NCBI GenBank assembly: GCA_038247555.1
Contig: JBBRUT010000181.1
Location: 1 to 6,533, forward strand
Direction of reading: 5' to 3'
DNA from: JAHBXL01 sp038247555
GTDB lineage: Bacteria; Planctomycetota; Phycisphaerae; Phycisphaerales; UBA1924
Length of the DNA: 6,533 nucleotides
Numbering within the stretch: the first letter of the stretch is position 1; every line of letters begins with the position of its first letter. The notes under the pieces were generated by a model. The model was not told where the DNA came from. It did no database searches and was given only the letters and a program-made list of their open reading frames with translations. Below are positions 1-5,658 of the stretch, piece by piece. Both the position numbers and the translations under genes were made by a program.

Positions 1-552
1 CATGCCGGTCTCGTCGATGCCGTGCTTGGTCACGCCCATCGCGCTCAGCACGCCGTAGCCAAGGCCCAGATGGATCAGCGCCCAGGCGGTCAGCTCCGGC
101 GTGAAGCGCTTGCTGACCTTGCCGGAATCCTGTGCCCGCTGGACCTCCGCGACAACGAACTCGTGAAGCCGGGCGATGTGCTCGACCAGCGCTTCCTGCA
201 CTTTGGGATCTTCGGCCTCGGTCATCGCCTGGACGATGACCCGGTAGATGCCGCGGCCCTTGTTTGAGACCATCGGGTTGGCGCCCAGCAGCCGCTTCAG
301 GCGGTCGGCGGGGTCGGTCGAATCGCGGAGCTCGTGCTCCCACAGACGGATCGTGCTTTCGCCCGTGCGTTCAATCAGCGCGATAAACAGGTCGCGCTTG
401 GAAGGGAAATGGCGGTAAATGATGGGTTCGGTGACGCCCGCAGCACGCGCGATCTGGCTCGTCGTCGCCCCGGCATACCCGTGGAGCGCGAAGAGCTTCG
501 CCGCGGTATCCAGCAACTGCTCGCGCCGCTTGGCTGCTGGCAATCGCCCCAT
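1..552 (-). CDS. TetR/AcrR-family transcriptional regulator, C-terminus cut by the window edge
   Basis: This reading frame is open for 184 codons from an ATG at 552 to the left edge, with no stop in the window. Residues 10-57 form the typical TetR N-terminal DNA-binding domain: a first helix ending LFALHGYAGATTSQIARAAG, then the recognition helix and the VTEPIIYRHFPSKRDLF signature. Residues from about 60 on are the variable ligand and dimer domain, which does not reveal the ligand. A GAGGG seven bases upstream supports the start. TetR proteins usually repress their own or a neighbouring gene and release DNA on binding a small molecule. The gene follows yidD in the same direction after 94 bases, so it may have its own promoter. 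The family call is firm; target and ligand are unknown. At 184 residues it is near full length for the family, so little is probably missing. Confidence 0.93.
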   Translation of the reverse strand, partial: MGRLPAAKRREQLLDTAAKLFALHGYAGATTSQIARAAGVTEPIIYRHFPSKRDLFIALIERTGESTIRLWEHELRDSTDPADRLKRLLGANPMVSNKGRGIYRVIVQAMTEAEDPKVQEALVEHIARLHEFVVAEVQRAQDSGKVSKRFTPELTAWALIHLGLGYGVLSAMGVTKHGIDETGM

Positions 553-637
553 GCTCACGCCCTCGTATATGCCTTGCGCGCCGCCCCAACCCACTCCAGC
601 TGGCCCGCTATCGGCGTAAAAACGGGTCCGACTTGCT

Positions 638-643
638 AGTATA
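638..643 (-). promoter_or_regulatory. Possible -10 element for the tetR gene
   Basis: On the minus strand a TATACT hexamer lies in the short gap between yidD and tetR, about 86 bases before the tetR start. No good -35 box is seen at 16-18 bases. The surrounding bases begin CTA and end TAG but are otherwise not convincingly palindromic, so an autoregulatory operator cannot be claimed. This is a weak call based on one hexamer. Confidence 0.22.
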
Positions 644-646
644 CGC

Positions 647-961
647 TCACTTAGTTCGGCTTTCTCGCGCCAAGGGCATCGGGACCGGATCAACCCCGTG
701 AGATCCCCAAGGGTGGCATCGGCTGATGCGGCGGAGGGTGAGGTATGTCCCTCGCAGGGGCCCGTGGAAGCGGTATGCATCGAGGCCATACTCGCTGCAG
801 GTGGGCCAGAACCGGCACTGGCCGCCCATAAGTGGACCGAGCGTGAATCGATAGACCCAGATCAGGGCGATGAACGGCCAGACTGTCCAGTGCGGGCGGG
901 GAAGCGACGCCGCGGCGGCAGGCTCGGGCTCGACGGCAGGGTCGTTGTCACGCTGACACAT
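647..961 (-). CDS. yidD: Membrane protein insertion efficiency factor YidD
   Basis: The 104-residue product carries the YidD signatures: a hydrophobic, amphipathic stretch WPFIALIWVYRFTLGPLMG (about residues 28-46), then CRFWPTCSEYGLDAYRFHG with Cys49 and Cys55, then a GTYLTLRRISRCHPWGSHG segment with Cys82, and the closing DPVP. In other bacteria YidD is a small protein on the inner face of the cytoplasmic membrane that helps YidC insert and fold membrane proteins. The ATG at 961 lies inside the end of rnpA, giving a 14-base overlap, the classic rnpA-yidD coupling that suggests co-translation. The N-terminal 20 residues are Ala/Pro/Glu-rich and not conserved, so the exact start is slightly less certain. 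The usual partner yidC does not follow; a tetR gene does. Confidence 0.95.
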   Translation of the reverse strand: MCQRDNDPAVEPEPAAAASLPRPHWTVWPFIALIWVYRFTLGPLMGGQCRFWPTCSEYGLDAYRFHGPLRGTYLTLRRISRCHPWGSHGVDPVPMPLARESRTK

Positions 962-1406
962 GGTCGCCCCCGTCAACCTTGCGGAGCCTGCGGCCCCACT
1001 CAACATCTGCCTCCCGCAGCAGTTCGACCAGAATCCGGCGGTACTGTGGGAGAGGCAATGGCGGGCCGCCCCTCCGCAACCTCCCCAGCCCCCCCACCCC
1101 CGCTGCCCCACTTCCGTGCGGCCGAACCGTGATGACGATGTCGTAGCTGCCGATGGCCGCGAGTTCGTGCTGTTCGAGACGGAATGCCTCTCGGACAAGG
1201 CGCTTGATGCGATTCCGGGCGACCGCGTTGCCCACGCGCGACCCGACAGACAGCCCGATCCGGCAGTGCCCAAGCTCGTTGGGCAATGTGAAGATCGTGA
1301 TCGGCCCCCGCGATTTGCGGAGCTTGGCCTCGAACGCCGCGGCGAACTGGCGGGCGTGGGTAAGCCGGTGCCTATCGCGGAAATGGAGAGAGTCGGCGGG
1401 TGCCAT
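948..1406 (-). CDS. rnpA: Ribonuclease P protein component
   Basis: The 152-residue product is the protein subunit of RNase P, which helps the catalytic RNA trim the 5' leader from pre-tRNAs. The N-terminal RHRLTHARQFAAAFEAKLRK (from residue 12) matches the family's opening helix. The hallmark RNR motif is present as GNAVARNRIKRLVREAFR (59-76; Arg64-Asn65-Arg66), followed by the SYDIVITVRP strand (87-96). Residues 98-118 are a Gly/Arg/Pro-rich insertion before the last helix, which makes the protein longer than the common 110-125 residues. The ATG at 1406 fits the conserved N-terminus; the frame stays open upstream only through low-complexity Pro/Ser/His-rich codons, so the longer start at 1592 is rejected. 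No clear Shine-Dalgarno sequence is seen. It overlaps yidD by 14 bases. rpmH, its usual upstream neighbour, is absent. Confidence 0.95.
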   Translation of the reverse strand: MAPADSLHFRDRHRLTHARQFAAAFEAKLRKSRGPITIFTLPNELGHCRIGLSVGSRVGNAVARNRIKRLVREAFRLEQHELAAIGSYDIVITVRPHGSGAAGVGGLGRLRRGGPPLPLPQYRRILVELLREADVEWGRRLRKVDGGDHVSA

Positions 1407-1410
1407 GGTC

Positions 1411-1588
1411 GTGAGGACGTTAGGGAAGTGGGGAGAGAGGTGGCGGGTGAGGGATTGATGGGAGGGGGAAGTGGGATGTCGGATGTCGGATGGGCGGATG
1501 GGCGGAGTGCGGAGCGGAGCGGAGAGGCGAAGGCGGGAAGAGTTGAAGGCGAGTAGGGGAGTGGGAAGCTGCGGGAGTGAGGGGTGAG
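1411..1588. repeat. G/A-rich low-complexity tract with short GGA-based iterations upstream of rnpA
   Basis: The plus strand here is almost free of C for long stretches and full of G runs. Between about 1480 and 1525 it iterates GGATGTC twice, GGATGGGC twice and GGAGC twice. From 1423 to about 1475 there are at least six runs of three or more G with short loops, a layout able to form G-quadruplexes on the plus strand. Any rnpA transcript starting upstream would carry the complement, a C/U-rich leader. Function is unknown. The tract is too repetitive to code credibly in any frame. Confidence 0.7.
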
Positions 1589-1839
1589 CCACAATGGAAA
1601 TCGCAAAGTTGCGCGCGAGACTGCCCTGATGTGGGGGGTGTCATTGACAGGTGGACTGGGCGGGAGCGCGGACCGGGGAAGGCGCGAAGGGCGCGCAGTT
1701 GCGGCCGCGGAAATGGGCTGATCGGTGGTCATGTGGTTCCCGTCCCCCCCAATGAAGACCAATGTGCGGCCGCGGAATCGTGGCGGCAGCAGAGCGAAGT
1801 ATACATCACAGGGAGGGGAATTGAAAGGCCTTTGTTTGG
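1589..1839. other. Gap without a convincing gene upstream of rnpA
   Basis: All three minus-strand frames were read for rpmH or another small gene and none was found; the open frames here have Pro/Arg/Ser-rich composition unlike a folded protein. A TATACT on the minus strand at 1798-1803 could be a -10 box for the rnpA-yidD transcript, but its -35 (TTTCAA at 17 bases) is poor. A TTGACA on the plus strand at 1644-1649 has no matching -10. No RNase P RNA, SRP RNA or tRNA pattern was recognised. Confidence 0.4.
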
Positions 1840-2025
1840 GTGTCGAGTGATTACCCAAGGGTTGGGCTTCTGGCGGTCGATCAACGGCTCGTTTCCAAGG
1901 CATGGCACCGGATGGGGCTTGGGCACGACATGGATGTCAGCACGCTCGCCCGATGCGCCGAGGCGTTCTTTACGACCAGAGCGAAAGACCTGGCACCGGC
2001 GAAGAACCGCCCAGCCGAAGCTTGA
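1840..2025 (+). CDS. Possible small protein of unknown function (doubtful)
   Basis: A GTG at 1840 opens a 61-codon frame ending TGA at 2023-2025, immediately before and convergent with the CPBP protease gene. The predicted peptide has mixed, protein-like composition (for example MGLGHDMDVSTLARCAEAFF near residues 29-48) and codons that mostly end in G or C. It has no recognised domain, no signal peptide and no membrane segment. There is a purine-rich GGGAGGGG about 20 bases upstream, too far for a standard ribosome site. It could equally be chance openness in GC-rich DNA or a decayed gene fragment. It is recorded because it is the only reasonable frame in this gap. Confidence 0.2.
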   Translation: MSSDYPRVGLLAVDQRLVSKAWHRMGLGHDMDVSTLARCAEAFFTTRAKDLAPAKNRPAEA

Positions 2026-2859
2026 TCAGTTCTGGCGCGGTGTGCGCACGGTCAGCCATGTGGCGATCGTGATCGTCGCGACGCGCAGCAGGTTCTCGAT
2101 GAGCCTGCCGCCGCCCGCGCCGCCTTCGGCCGCGGCGAGCATCCAGCCCAGGTTCATCCCCGCGTGCAGAATCATCGGCACCCAGAGCGATCGCCATCGC
2201 GACAGGAGCCAGGCGTACCACATGCCCCCGACGAACGTGACGATCAGGTTCGGCCAGCCGCGTGCGACGCCATCCATCGACCAGTCGATGTGGATGGATG
2301 CGAAGATCGCGGCCGCGAGCGAAGCGTTGAGCCAGAATCGCCAGCCAGTCCAGCCGATCGCCGCGGCGGCGACCACGCCGACAAGCAGGCCGCGGAAGAA
2401 GAGCTCTTCCATGATGGGCGCGCGGATGACGCCTTTGAAGACTCGCGGCCAGAACTCCGCGAGATCCGAACTCCAGAGACCGGCGCGGAAGGAGATGATG
2501 AGTCCGCCCAGGACCATGGGCGCGAGGGCGATCAGGCACACGGCAAGCCAGCCCGCGCGGCCGCGGCGGAGACCCAGGAGCGCAGCCGGTGCGTCCGATT
2601 GTTTACCTCGCGCAAGCAAGCGGTGCACGATGAACGCGCCGAGGAAGCCGATGAGCGTGTAGATGATCAGGTTGTCGCAGTTGCGGACGGCATCGGGCAC
2701 GCCGCGGGCTGCGAGCCACTGGTGCAGCGACTGGTACGGGGCCCACTGGGCGCGGAAGCGTGTGAGGACGACGCAGGGGAGGGCGAGGAGCCACGGGATG
2801 GCGATGAGGGGCCAGGTGGTGGCGAGCGGGGCGGAGGGAGGCGACGGAGTGGTGTTCAC
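2026..2859 (-). CDS. CPBP-family intramembrane glutamic protease (Abi/CAAX-protease-like)
   Basis: The 277-residue product is a multi-pass membrane protein with the three CPBP motifs in order: EELFFRG (Glu151, Glu152, Arg156), FASIH (Phe186, His190) and HAGMN (His232, Asn236). These residues form the active site of the Rce1/CAAX-type glutamic protease fold. Hydrophobic segments lie near 16-33, 63-80, 104-123, 157-170, 180-190, 205-220 and 226-245. Bacterial members have been linked to bacteriocin self-immunity, prenyl-protein-like processing and membrane regulation; the substrate here cannot be told from sequence. The predicted start is a GTG at 2859, only 11 bases after the stop of the upstream small lysine-rich gene, so the two are probably co-transcribed. 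No Shine-Dalgarno sequence is evident. The C-terminal TVRTPRQN tail looks natural, so the gene seems intact. Confidence 0.9.
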   Translation of the reverse strand: MNTTPSPPSAPLATTWPLIAIPWLLALPCVVLTRFRAQWAPYQSLHQWLAARGVPDAVRNCDNLIIYTLIGFLGAFIVHRLLARGKQSDAPAALLGLRRGRAGWLAVCLIALAPMVLGGLIISFRAGLWSSDLAEFWPRVFKGVIRAPIMEELFFRGLLVGVVAAAAIGWTGWRFWLNASLAAAIFASIHIDWSMDGVARGWPNLIVTFVGGMWYAWLLSRWRSLWVPMILHAGMNLGWMLAAAEGGAGGGRLIENLLRVATITIATWLTVRTPRQN

Positions 2860-2870
2860 GGTCTGTGAAT

Positions 2871-3119
2871 CTAGGCCGCGCGGCGCTTGGTGGACGATCG
2901 CGACTTGGCCGTCGGGGCGGCTGCACGTTTGGCGGATGGAGCCCGCGATGCTTCGCCGCGGCGGGCCTTGGCCTTCTTCTTTTTCTTTGTCCTGGCCGAT
3001 GCGGCGGCCTCGCGGTCGAGTTCGGCGACTGCGCGGCGGACAGCGCGCTTGATGGCGGCATCGATGGCGCGGCCATCGCGGAAGATCTCAGAAGCTGACA
3101 TCGTCTTACTCGCTGCCAT
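2871..3119 (-). CDS. Small lysine/alanine-rich basic protein overlapping the zeta-like kinase gene
   Basis: This is an 82-residue protein of unrecognised family. Residues 1-41 look like an amphipathic helix pair (SEIFRDGRAIDAAIKRAVRR, then AVAELDREAAAS). Residues 42-82 are a disordered, strongly basic tail with a run of five lysines (45-49) and repeated Ala-Lys/Arg units, resembling the basic tails of nucleic-acid-binding proteins. The ATG at 3119 overlaps the end of the kinase frame by 14 bases; an alternative ATG at 3101 would give 76 residues and remove the overlap. Because it is coupled to a zeta-type kinase it could be that protein's partner or antitoxin, but it does not resemble the small partner with a VWRDGKV ending that I would expect, so this is only an inference. 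The next gene, the CPBP protease, starts 11 bases downstream. Confidence 0.6.
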   Translation of the reverse strand: MAASKTMSASEIFRDGRAIDAAIKRAVRRAVAELDREAAASARTKKKKKAKARRGEASRAPSAKRAAAPTAKSRSSTKRRAA

Positions 3120-3709
3120 CGGCAAGCTCCTGCAGGCGCTTCCAGTCGCCGGGATGATAGATCACGGGCAACAAGCCTCTTCTACCTGCCGTCACTTGGC
3201 GGGGTGCCGCGGCGGAGTTGTCATACACCCGCCAGTCGCCCGAGCGTTCAGCAATCCGGCATATACAACTCGAAGAGATTCGCCGCAGACCGCTGGTAAC
3301 GGCGACGGACAACAGCCTCCGGCACCAGATGACCGCCTTTGCGGACTCTCGCGCGGACACGACGCACGGCAAGCTCGGGCGAACGAAGCCAAATGTAAAG
3401 CAGAAGGATCTCAAACCCTCGGCCCGCCAACCCCGACAGCCACGGCGCAAAGCTCCGGCTCGCGAGCGTAGATCCAAACGCGAACGACTCGCGCGCCGCG
3501 GCAAGTTCGTGCAGGCGAGCGAGCATGATGCGGCCCGCCGCGAACGCGGCGCGATTCGGATCGAAGCCCGACAGGCCCGCGGCGATGGTGTCGGCGTTGA
3601 CGAACTCGGTGATGCCGAGCGTGCGGTCGAGGACTTCGCGGGCGATGGTGGACTTCCCCGCGCCGTTCGGGCCGCCGATCACGATGACTTGGGGAGGAGA
3701 ACTGGACAT
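3106..3709 (-). pseudogene. Zeta-toxin-like P-loop kinase, disrupted by a single-base frameshift
   Basis: From the ATG at 3709 the first frame encodes a clear zeta-toxin/AAA kinase: Walker A GGPNGAGKST (12-21, Lys19), NADTIAAG with Asp40 at the likely catalytic position, FAFGSTLASRSF (76-87), and the RVRKGGHLVPEAVVRRRYQR segment (121-140). The frame then ends early at 3248 after LFELYMPDC (153 residues). The missing C-terminus continues in the next frame as IAERSGDWRVYDNS through HPGDWKRLQELADGSE, stopping at 3106. Removing one C from the CC at 3256-3257 (plus strand) restores about 200 residues, the normal family length. In addition, Gly79 stands where relatives have Glu in FE(S/T)T, and a GAA to GGA change would explain it. 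Zeta enzymes phosphorylate UDP-amino sugars or other small substrates and are often toxins. With both changes this copy is probably inactive. A sequencing error could explain the frameshift but not the Gly. Confidence 0.85.
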
Positions 3710-3743
3710 GCTCGCGACAGCATAACTCAGCATCGAGCGTCGG

Positions 3744-4391
3744 TCACTTTACAAACACCTTCTTCACGCGAACTCTGCCGAGGTGCTGATTGATCTCGTC
3801 GAGACTGAACCACTCGGGATCCCAGTCTCCCAGCCATGCCAGCCGCTCGTGGTCATACGCGTGCTTCTTGGTTCGCGGCGGCGGATTCTTGCGGAGTTCG
3901 AGCAGGTCCTGGTATGCGTACAGACCGCCGGAATCTTCCGGCGGCCCGTTGCGTGTGCCGGCGACACAGATCGCCGCTCGTTGTTTGCCGGAGAAGACTC
4001 CCTTGCCGTATTCGATCCAGGTCTCACGCGGGTACTCGAAGGTGTCGCTGTCAATCTCCCGCTCGAAGTCGATGGTGTGCATCCACGAGTCCCCGAAGTC
4101 GTACTCGTAGGCGATGCGCTTTGGGGGCTTGGTGAAGATCTGTGAGAGCTGGATCTTCCGCTCGTCGATCGCGTTGTCCTCCTCGAACCGGAGCTCGCGC
4201 GGGGCGGGGGTGGCGTAGCGTGTTCCGTCCTCTTCGTGGAACTGGTGCATGTGGCAGTTCTGCCAGCCGAAAGCGATCTGGAGAATGGTGTGGAGTTGTC
4301 CGAGCGTCAGCCGCGGATCGACGTGCAGATGGCGCCAGACTTCCGGGTCGGAATCCAGCAGTGATGCGCGGAGTTGGAGCATGAGTGGCAT
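3744..4391 (-). CDS. Plasmid pRiA4b ORF-3 family protein
   Basis: The 215-residue product matches the pRiA4b ORF-3-like family. It opens with a beta strand LQLRASLLDSDPEVWRHLHV, then TLGQLHTILQIAFGWQNCHMHQF (about 29-51), the signature YEYDFGDSWMHTIDFER (94-110), and a late C...GTRNGPPEDSGGLYAYQDLL block (141-163) followed by a DHERLAWLGDWDPEWFSLDEINQHL tail. The family is widespread on plasmids and in accessory regions of bacterial chromosomes; its biochemical role is not established. The ATG at 4391 is preceded by no Shine-Dalgarno sequence, but a TGCTAAACT lies six bases before it. It is the first gene of the minus-strand group, and the zeta-like kinase starts 34 bases after its stop. The frame is intact and full length. 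Confidence 0.92.
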   Translation of the reverse strand: MPLMLQLRASLLDSDPEVWRHLHVDPRLTLGQLHTILQIAFGWQNCHMHQFHEEDGTRYATPAPRELRFEEDNAIDERKIQLSQIFTKPPKRIAYEYDFGDSWMHTIDFEREIDSDTFEYPRETWIEYGKGVFSGKQRAAICVAGTRNGPPEDSGGLYAYQDLLELRKNPPPRTKKHAYDHERLAWLGDWDPEWFSLDEINQHLGRVRVKKVFVK

Positions 4392-4522
4392 GCGGGGAGT
4401 TTAGCAAAGCGGCCGCGGAGGGCAGAGAATGGGGGCGGTACATTGGAGGGGCTCGGGCGGCCACGGCCAAAGCAGTGCCCCCCAGGCACGGGACCGACAA
4501 TCCTTCGGGGAGAGAGCGTCGA
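4392..4522. promoter_or_regulatory. Divergent intergenic region between the pRiA4b-like and DUF2071 genes
   Basis: These 131 bases must hold promoters for both directions. On the minus strand TGCTAAACT at about 4398-4406 looks like an extended -10 (TAAACT) ending six bases before the pRiA4b-like ATG, which would make that transcript leaderless or nearly so; no good -35 is seen. For the plus-strand gene a GGGGAGAGAG at about 4507-4516 can serve as a ribosome site for the ATG at 4523. No clear operator palindrome was found. Confidence 0.35.
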
Positions 4523-5293
4523 ATGCACTATCTTAGCGCGATGCGATTGCTCACGATCCAAGGCGTGATCGAACGACGGCTGCTCGTAAACTTTCGGGCG
4601 GACCCAGCCGCGGTCATGCGCGTGCTCCCTGCTCCCTTCGAGCCGATGATCGTCGGCGGCCATGCGATTGTGGGAATCTGTCTGATCCGCATGGGCAGCA
4701 TTCGACCCAAGTTCCTTCCAGCGATTTGCGGGATTCGCTCCGAGAATGCGGCGCATCGGATCGCTGTGCGGTGGCGGGATGGCGGACAGGAACACGAGGG
4801 CGTGTACATCCCGCGCCGGGACAGTTCATCGCGGCTCAACACCCTTGTCGGCGGCAGACTGTTCCCCGGGCTTCACCATCGCACGACGTTCAGGGTCGCC
4901 GAACAAGCGGATCGGTACGAGATCGAGATGAACAGCCGGGACGGGCGCGGCAGTCTGTCGGTGCAGGGGCGGAAGACTGAGACATGGCCCGGCAGCTCCG
5001 TTTTCGACGGAGTCGCTCAGGCGTCGGCGTTCTTCAAGCGCGGGTCGCTGGGCTATTCTGCGACGCGGGAGTCGGGAATCTACGACGGCCTCGAACTCCG
5101 CTGCCGGGAATGGTCAATGGAGCCCGTCGCGGTGGAGTCCGTGCGGACATCGTATTTCGACAACACCGCAATCTTCCCACGCGGGGGCGTGCAGTTCGAT
5201 TGCGCACTCGTCATGCGCAACATCGCTCACGAGTGGCATGGTCGTGGACAGATGTGCTGCGCTGAGGCCACTACCACCGCAACTGCCGCGTAG
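4523..5293 (+). CDS. DUF2071 (YqjF-like) domain protein
   Basis: The 256-residue product fits the DUF2071/YqjF family, which has an acetoacetate-decarboxylase-like fold but no settled reaction. Recognisable blocks are IQGVIERRLLVNFRADP (12-28), the PAPFEPMIVGGHAIVGICLI strand pair (36-55), SENAAHRIAVRW (73-84), EGVYIPRRDSSSRLNTLVGG (92-111), RLFPGLHHRTTF (112-123) and the closing NIAHEWHGR (233-241). The frame stays open upstream to 4385 but those codons are not family-like. The ATG at 4523 is preferred because of the upstream GGGGAGAG; ATG 4541 (MRLLTIQG) is a close alternative. It is the only convincing plus-strand gene in the window and diverges from the pRiA4b-like group. The short Ala/Thr-rich end after Cys246 is not conserved. 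No catalytic residues can be assigned with confidence. Confidence 0.9.
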   Translation: MHYLSAMRLLTIQGVIERRLLVNFRADPAAVMRVLPAPFEPMIVGGHAIVGICLIRMGSIRPKFLPAICGIRSENAAHRIAVRWRDGGQEHEGVYIPRRDSSSRLNTLVGGRLFPGLHHRTTFRVAEQADRYEIEMNSRDGRGSLSVQGRKTETWPGSSVFDGVAQASAFFKRGSLGYSATRESGIYDGLELRCREWSMEPVAVESVRTSYFDNTAIFPRGGVQFDCALVMRNIAHEWHGRGQMCCAEATTTATAA

Positions 5294-5340
5294 CGACGCC
5301 ATGGAAGAACAATGACTCTTGTGGCGGAGCTCGGCACCTT

Positions 5341-5382
5341 GAGGCTGTTGAGGTGCACGGCCCTTTTCGCGTCATCGCTCAT
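5341..5382 (-). pseudogene. 5' remnant of a second GxxExxY gene
   Basis: An ATG at 5382 with a GAGGA about six bases upstream begins MSDDAKRAVHLNSL. This matches MTDDASRASHLNNL, the start of the intact GxxExxY gene at 6096, at 10 of 14 residues; the DNA matches at about 33 of 42 positions without gaps. After codon 14 the similarity stops. The frame runs on to a TGA inside the antisense of the DUF2071 3' end, giving about 51 unrelated codons. It therefore looks like a GxxExxY gene whose body was deleted, leaving the start and its linked repeat. Confidence 0.65.
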
Positions 5383-5418
5383 GGGTGTCCTCGTATCTTC
5401 TTGAGCCGGAAGAGTTCG

Positions 5419-5601
5419 AACCAGCCACAGATGTGCCCAGATGGACCCAGATAGGAGAGGAGAGATGTGTGGGGATGGCCTCCGTGCTCAGATTGCATCC
5501 TCGATAGGCCATGCTCCTCGGTGGATGTTCATCGTCATCCCCGTCTCAACGTCTTCCATCTGGGCAACTCTGGGCTCATCTGTGGCAGCCTTCATTCCGT
5601 G
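5419..5601. repeat. 183-bp direct repeat, left copy
   Basis: This segment recurs at 6131-6313 with 8 mismatches in 183 positions and no gaps. It starts 37 bases upstream of the GxxExxY remnant's start codon. Five of the mismatches cluster in the last 20 bases, so the conserved core is about 164 bp. It does not code convincingly: the small frames inside it, which begin MLLGGCSSSSPSQ on the plus strand in both copies, follow from the repeat rather than from selection. This copy has the better-preserved ends. Confidence 0.95.
5424..5586. repeat. Inverted arms of 10-bp units within the left repeat copy
   Basis: The left arm (5424-5453) holds three tandem 10-mers beginning CAGATG, CAGATG and CAGATA at 5428, 5438 and 5448. 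The right arm (5557-5586) holds the inverted form: CATCTG, ACTCTG and CATCTG at 5557, 5567 and 5577. The outermost ten bases, GCCACAGATG and CATCTGTGGC, are perfect reverse complements. Further inside, GGGGATG can pair with CATCCCC and ATGGCCT with AGGCCAT, so the whole unit could fold as a long imperfect hairpin. In the right copy (6136-6298) the left arm is intact but the outer end has decayed to CATCTGCGAC. Confidence 0.85.
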
Positions 5602-5658
5602 CGTCGTCCTCGGCATCAGATCCGGAAACGTTCTACCCAGTGACAGATGGGTTGGAAC

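Noticed and set aside
1..639. Plus-strand frames opposite tetR
   Set aside because: They are antisense shadows of a clear TetR gene and have no domain content.
647..1903. A 418-codon minus-strand frame covering yidD and the region upstream
   Set aside because: Only its last 104 codons are YidD. The rest is Pro/Ser/Arg-rich, runs across rnpA in another frame and is chance openness in GC-rich DNA.
1407..2025. Search for rpmH or a structural RNA (RNase P RNA, SRP RNA) in the rnpA upstream gap
   Set aside because: No L34-like KRTYQPS or RRxxKGR pattern in any minus-strand frame and no SRP or RNase P signature was seen by eye.
1577..2662. A 361-codon plus-strand frame opposite the CPBP protease gene
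   Set aside because: It is antisense to the well-supported protease, has low-complexity Arg/Pro/Ser composition and no family motif.
3248..3262. Programmed +1 frameshift in the zeta-like gene
   Set aside because: The codons before the TGA (CCG GAT TGC) offer no good slippery site and no prfB-like CTT TGA. A simple one-base insertion together with the Gly79 change fits decay better.
5408..5425. GTTCGAACC resembling a tRNA T-loop
   Set aside because: No acceptor stem, anticodon arm or D-arm can be placed around it. The match is an isolated short motif at the repeat border.
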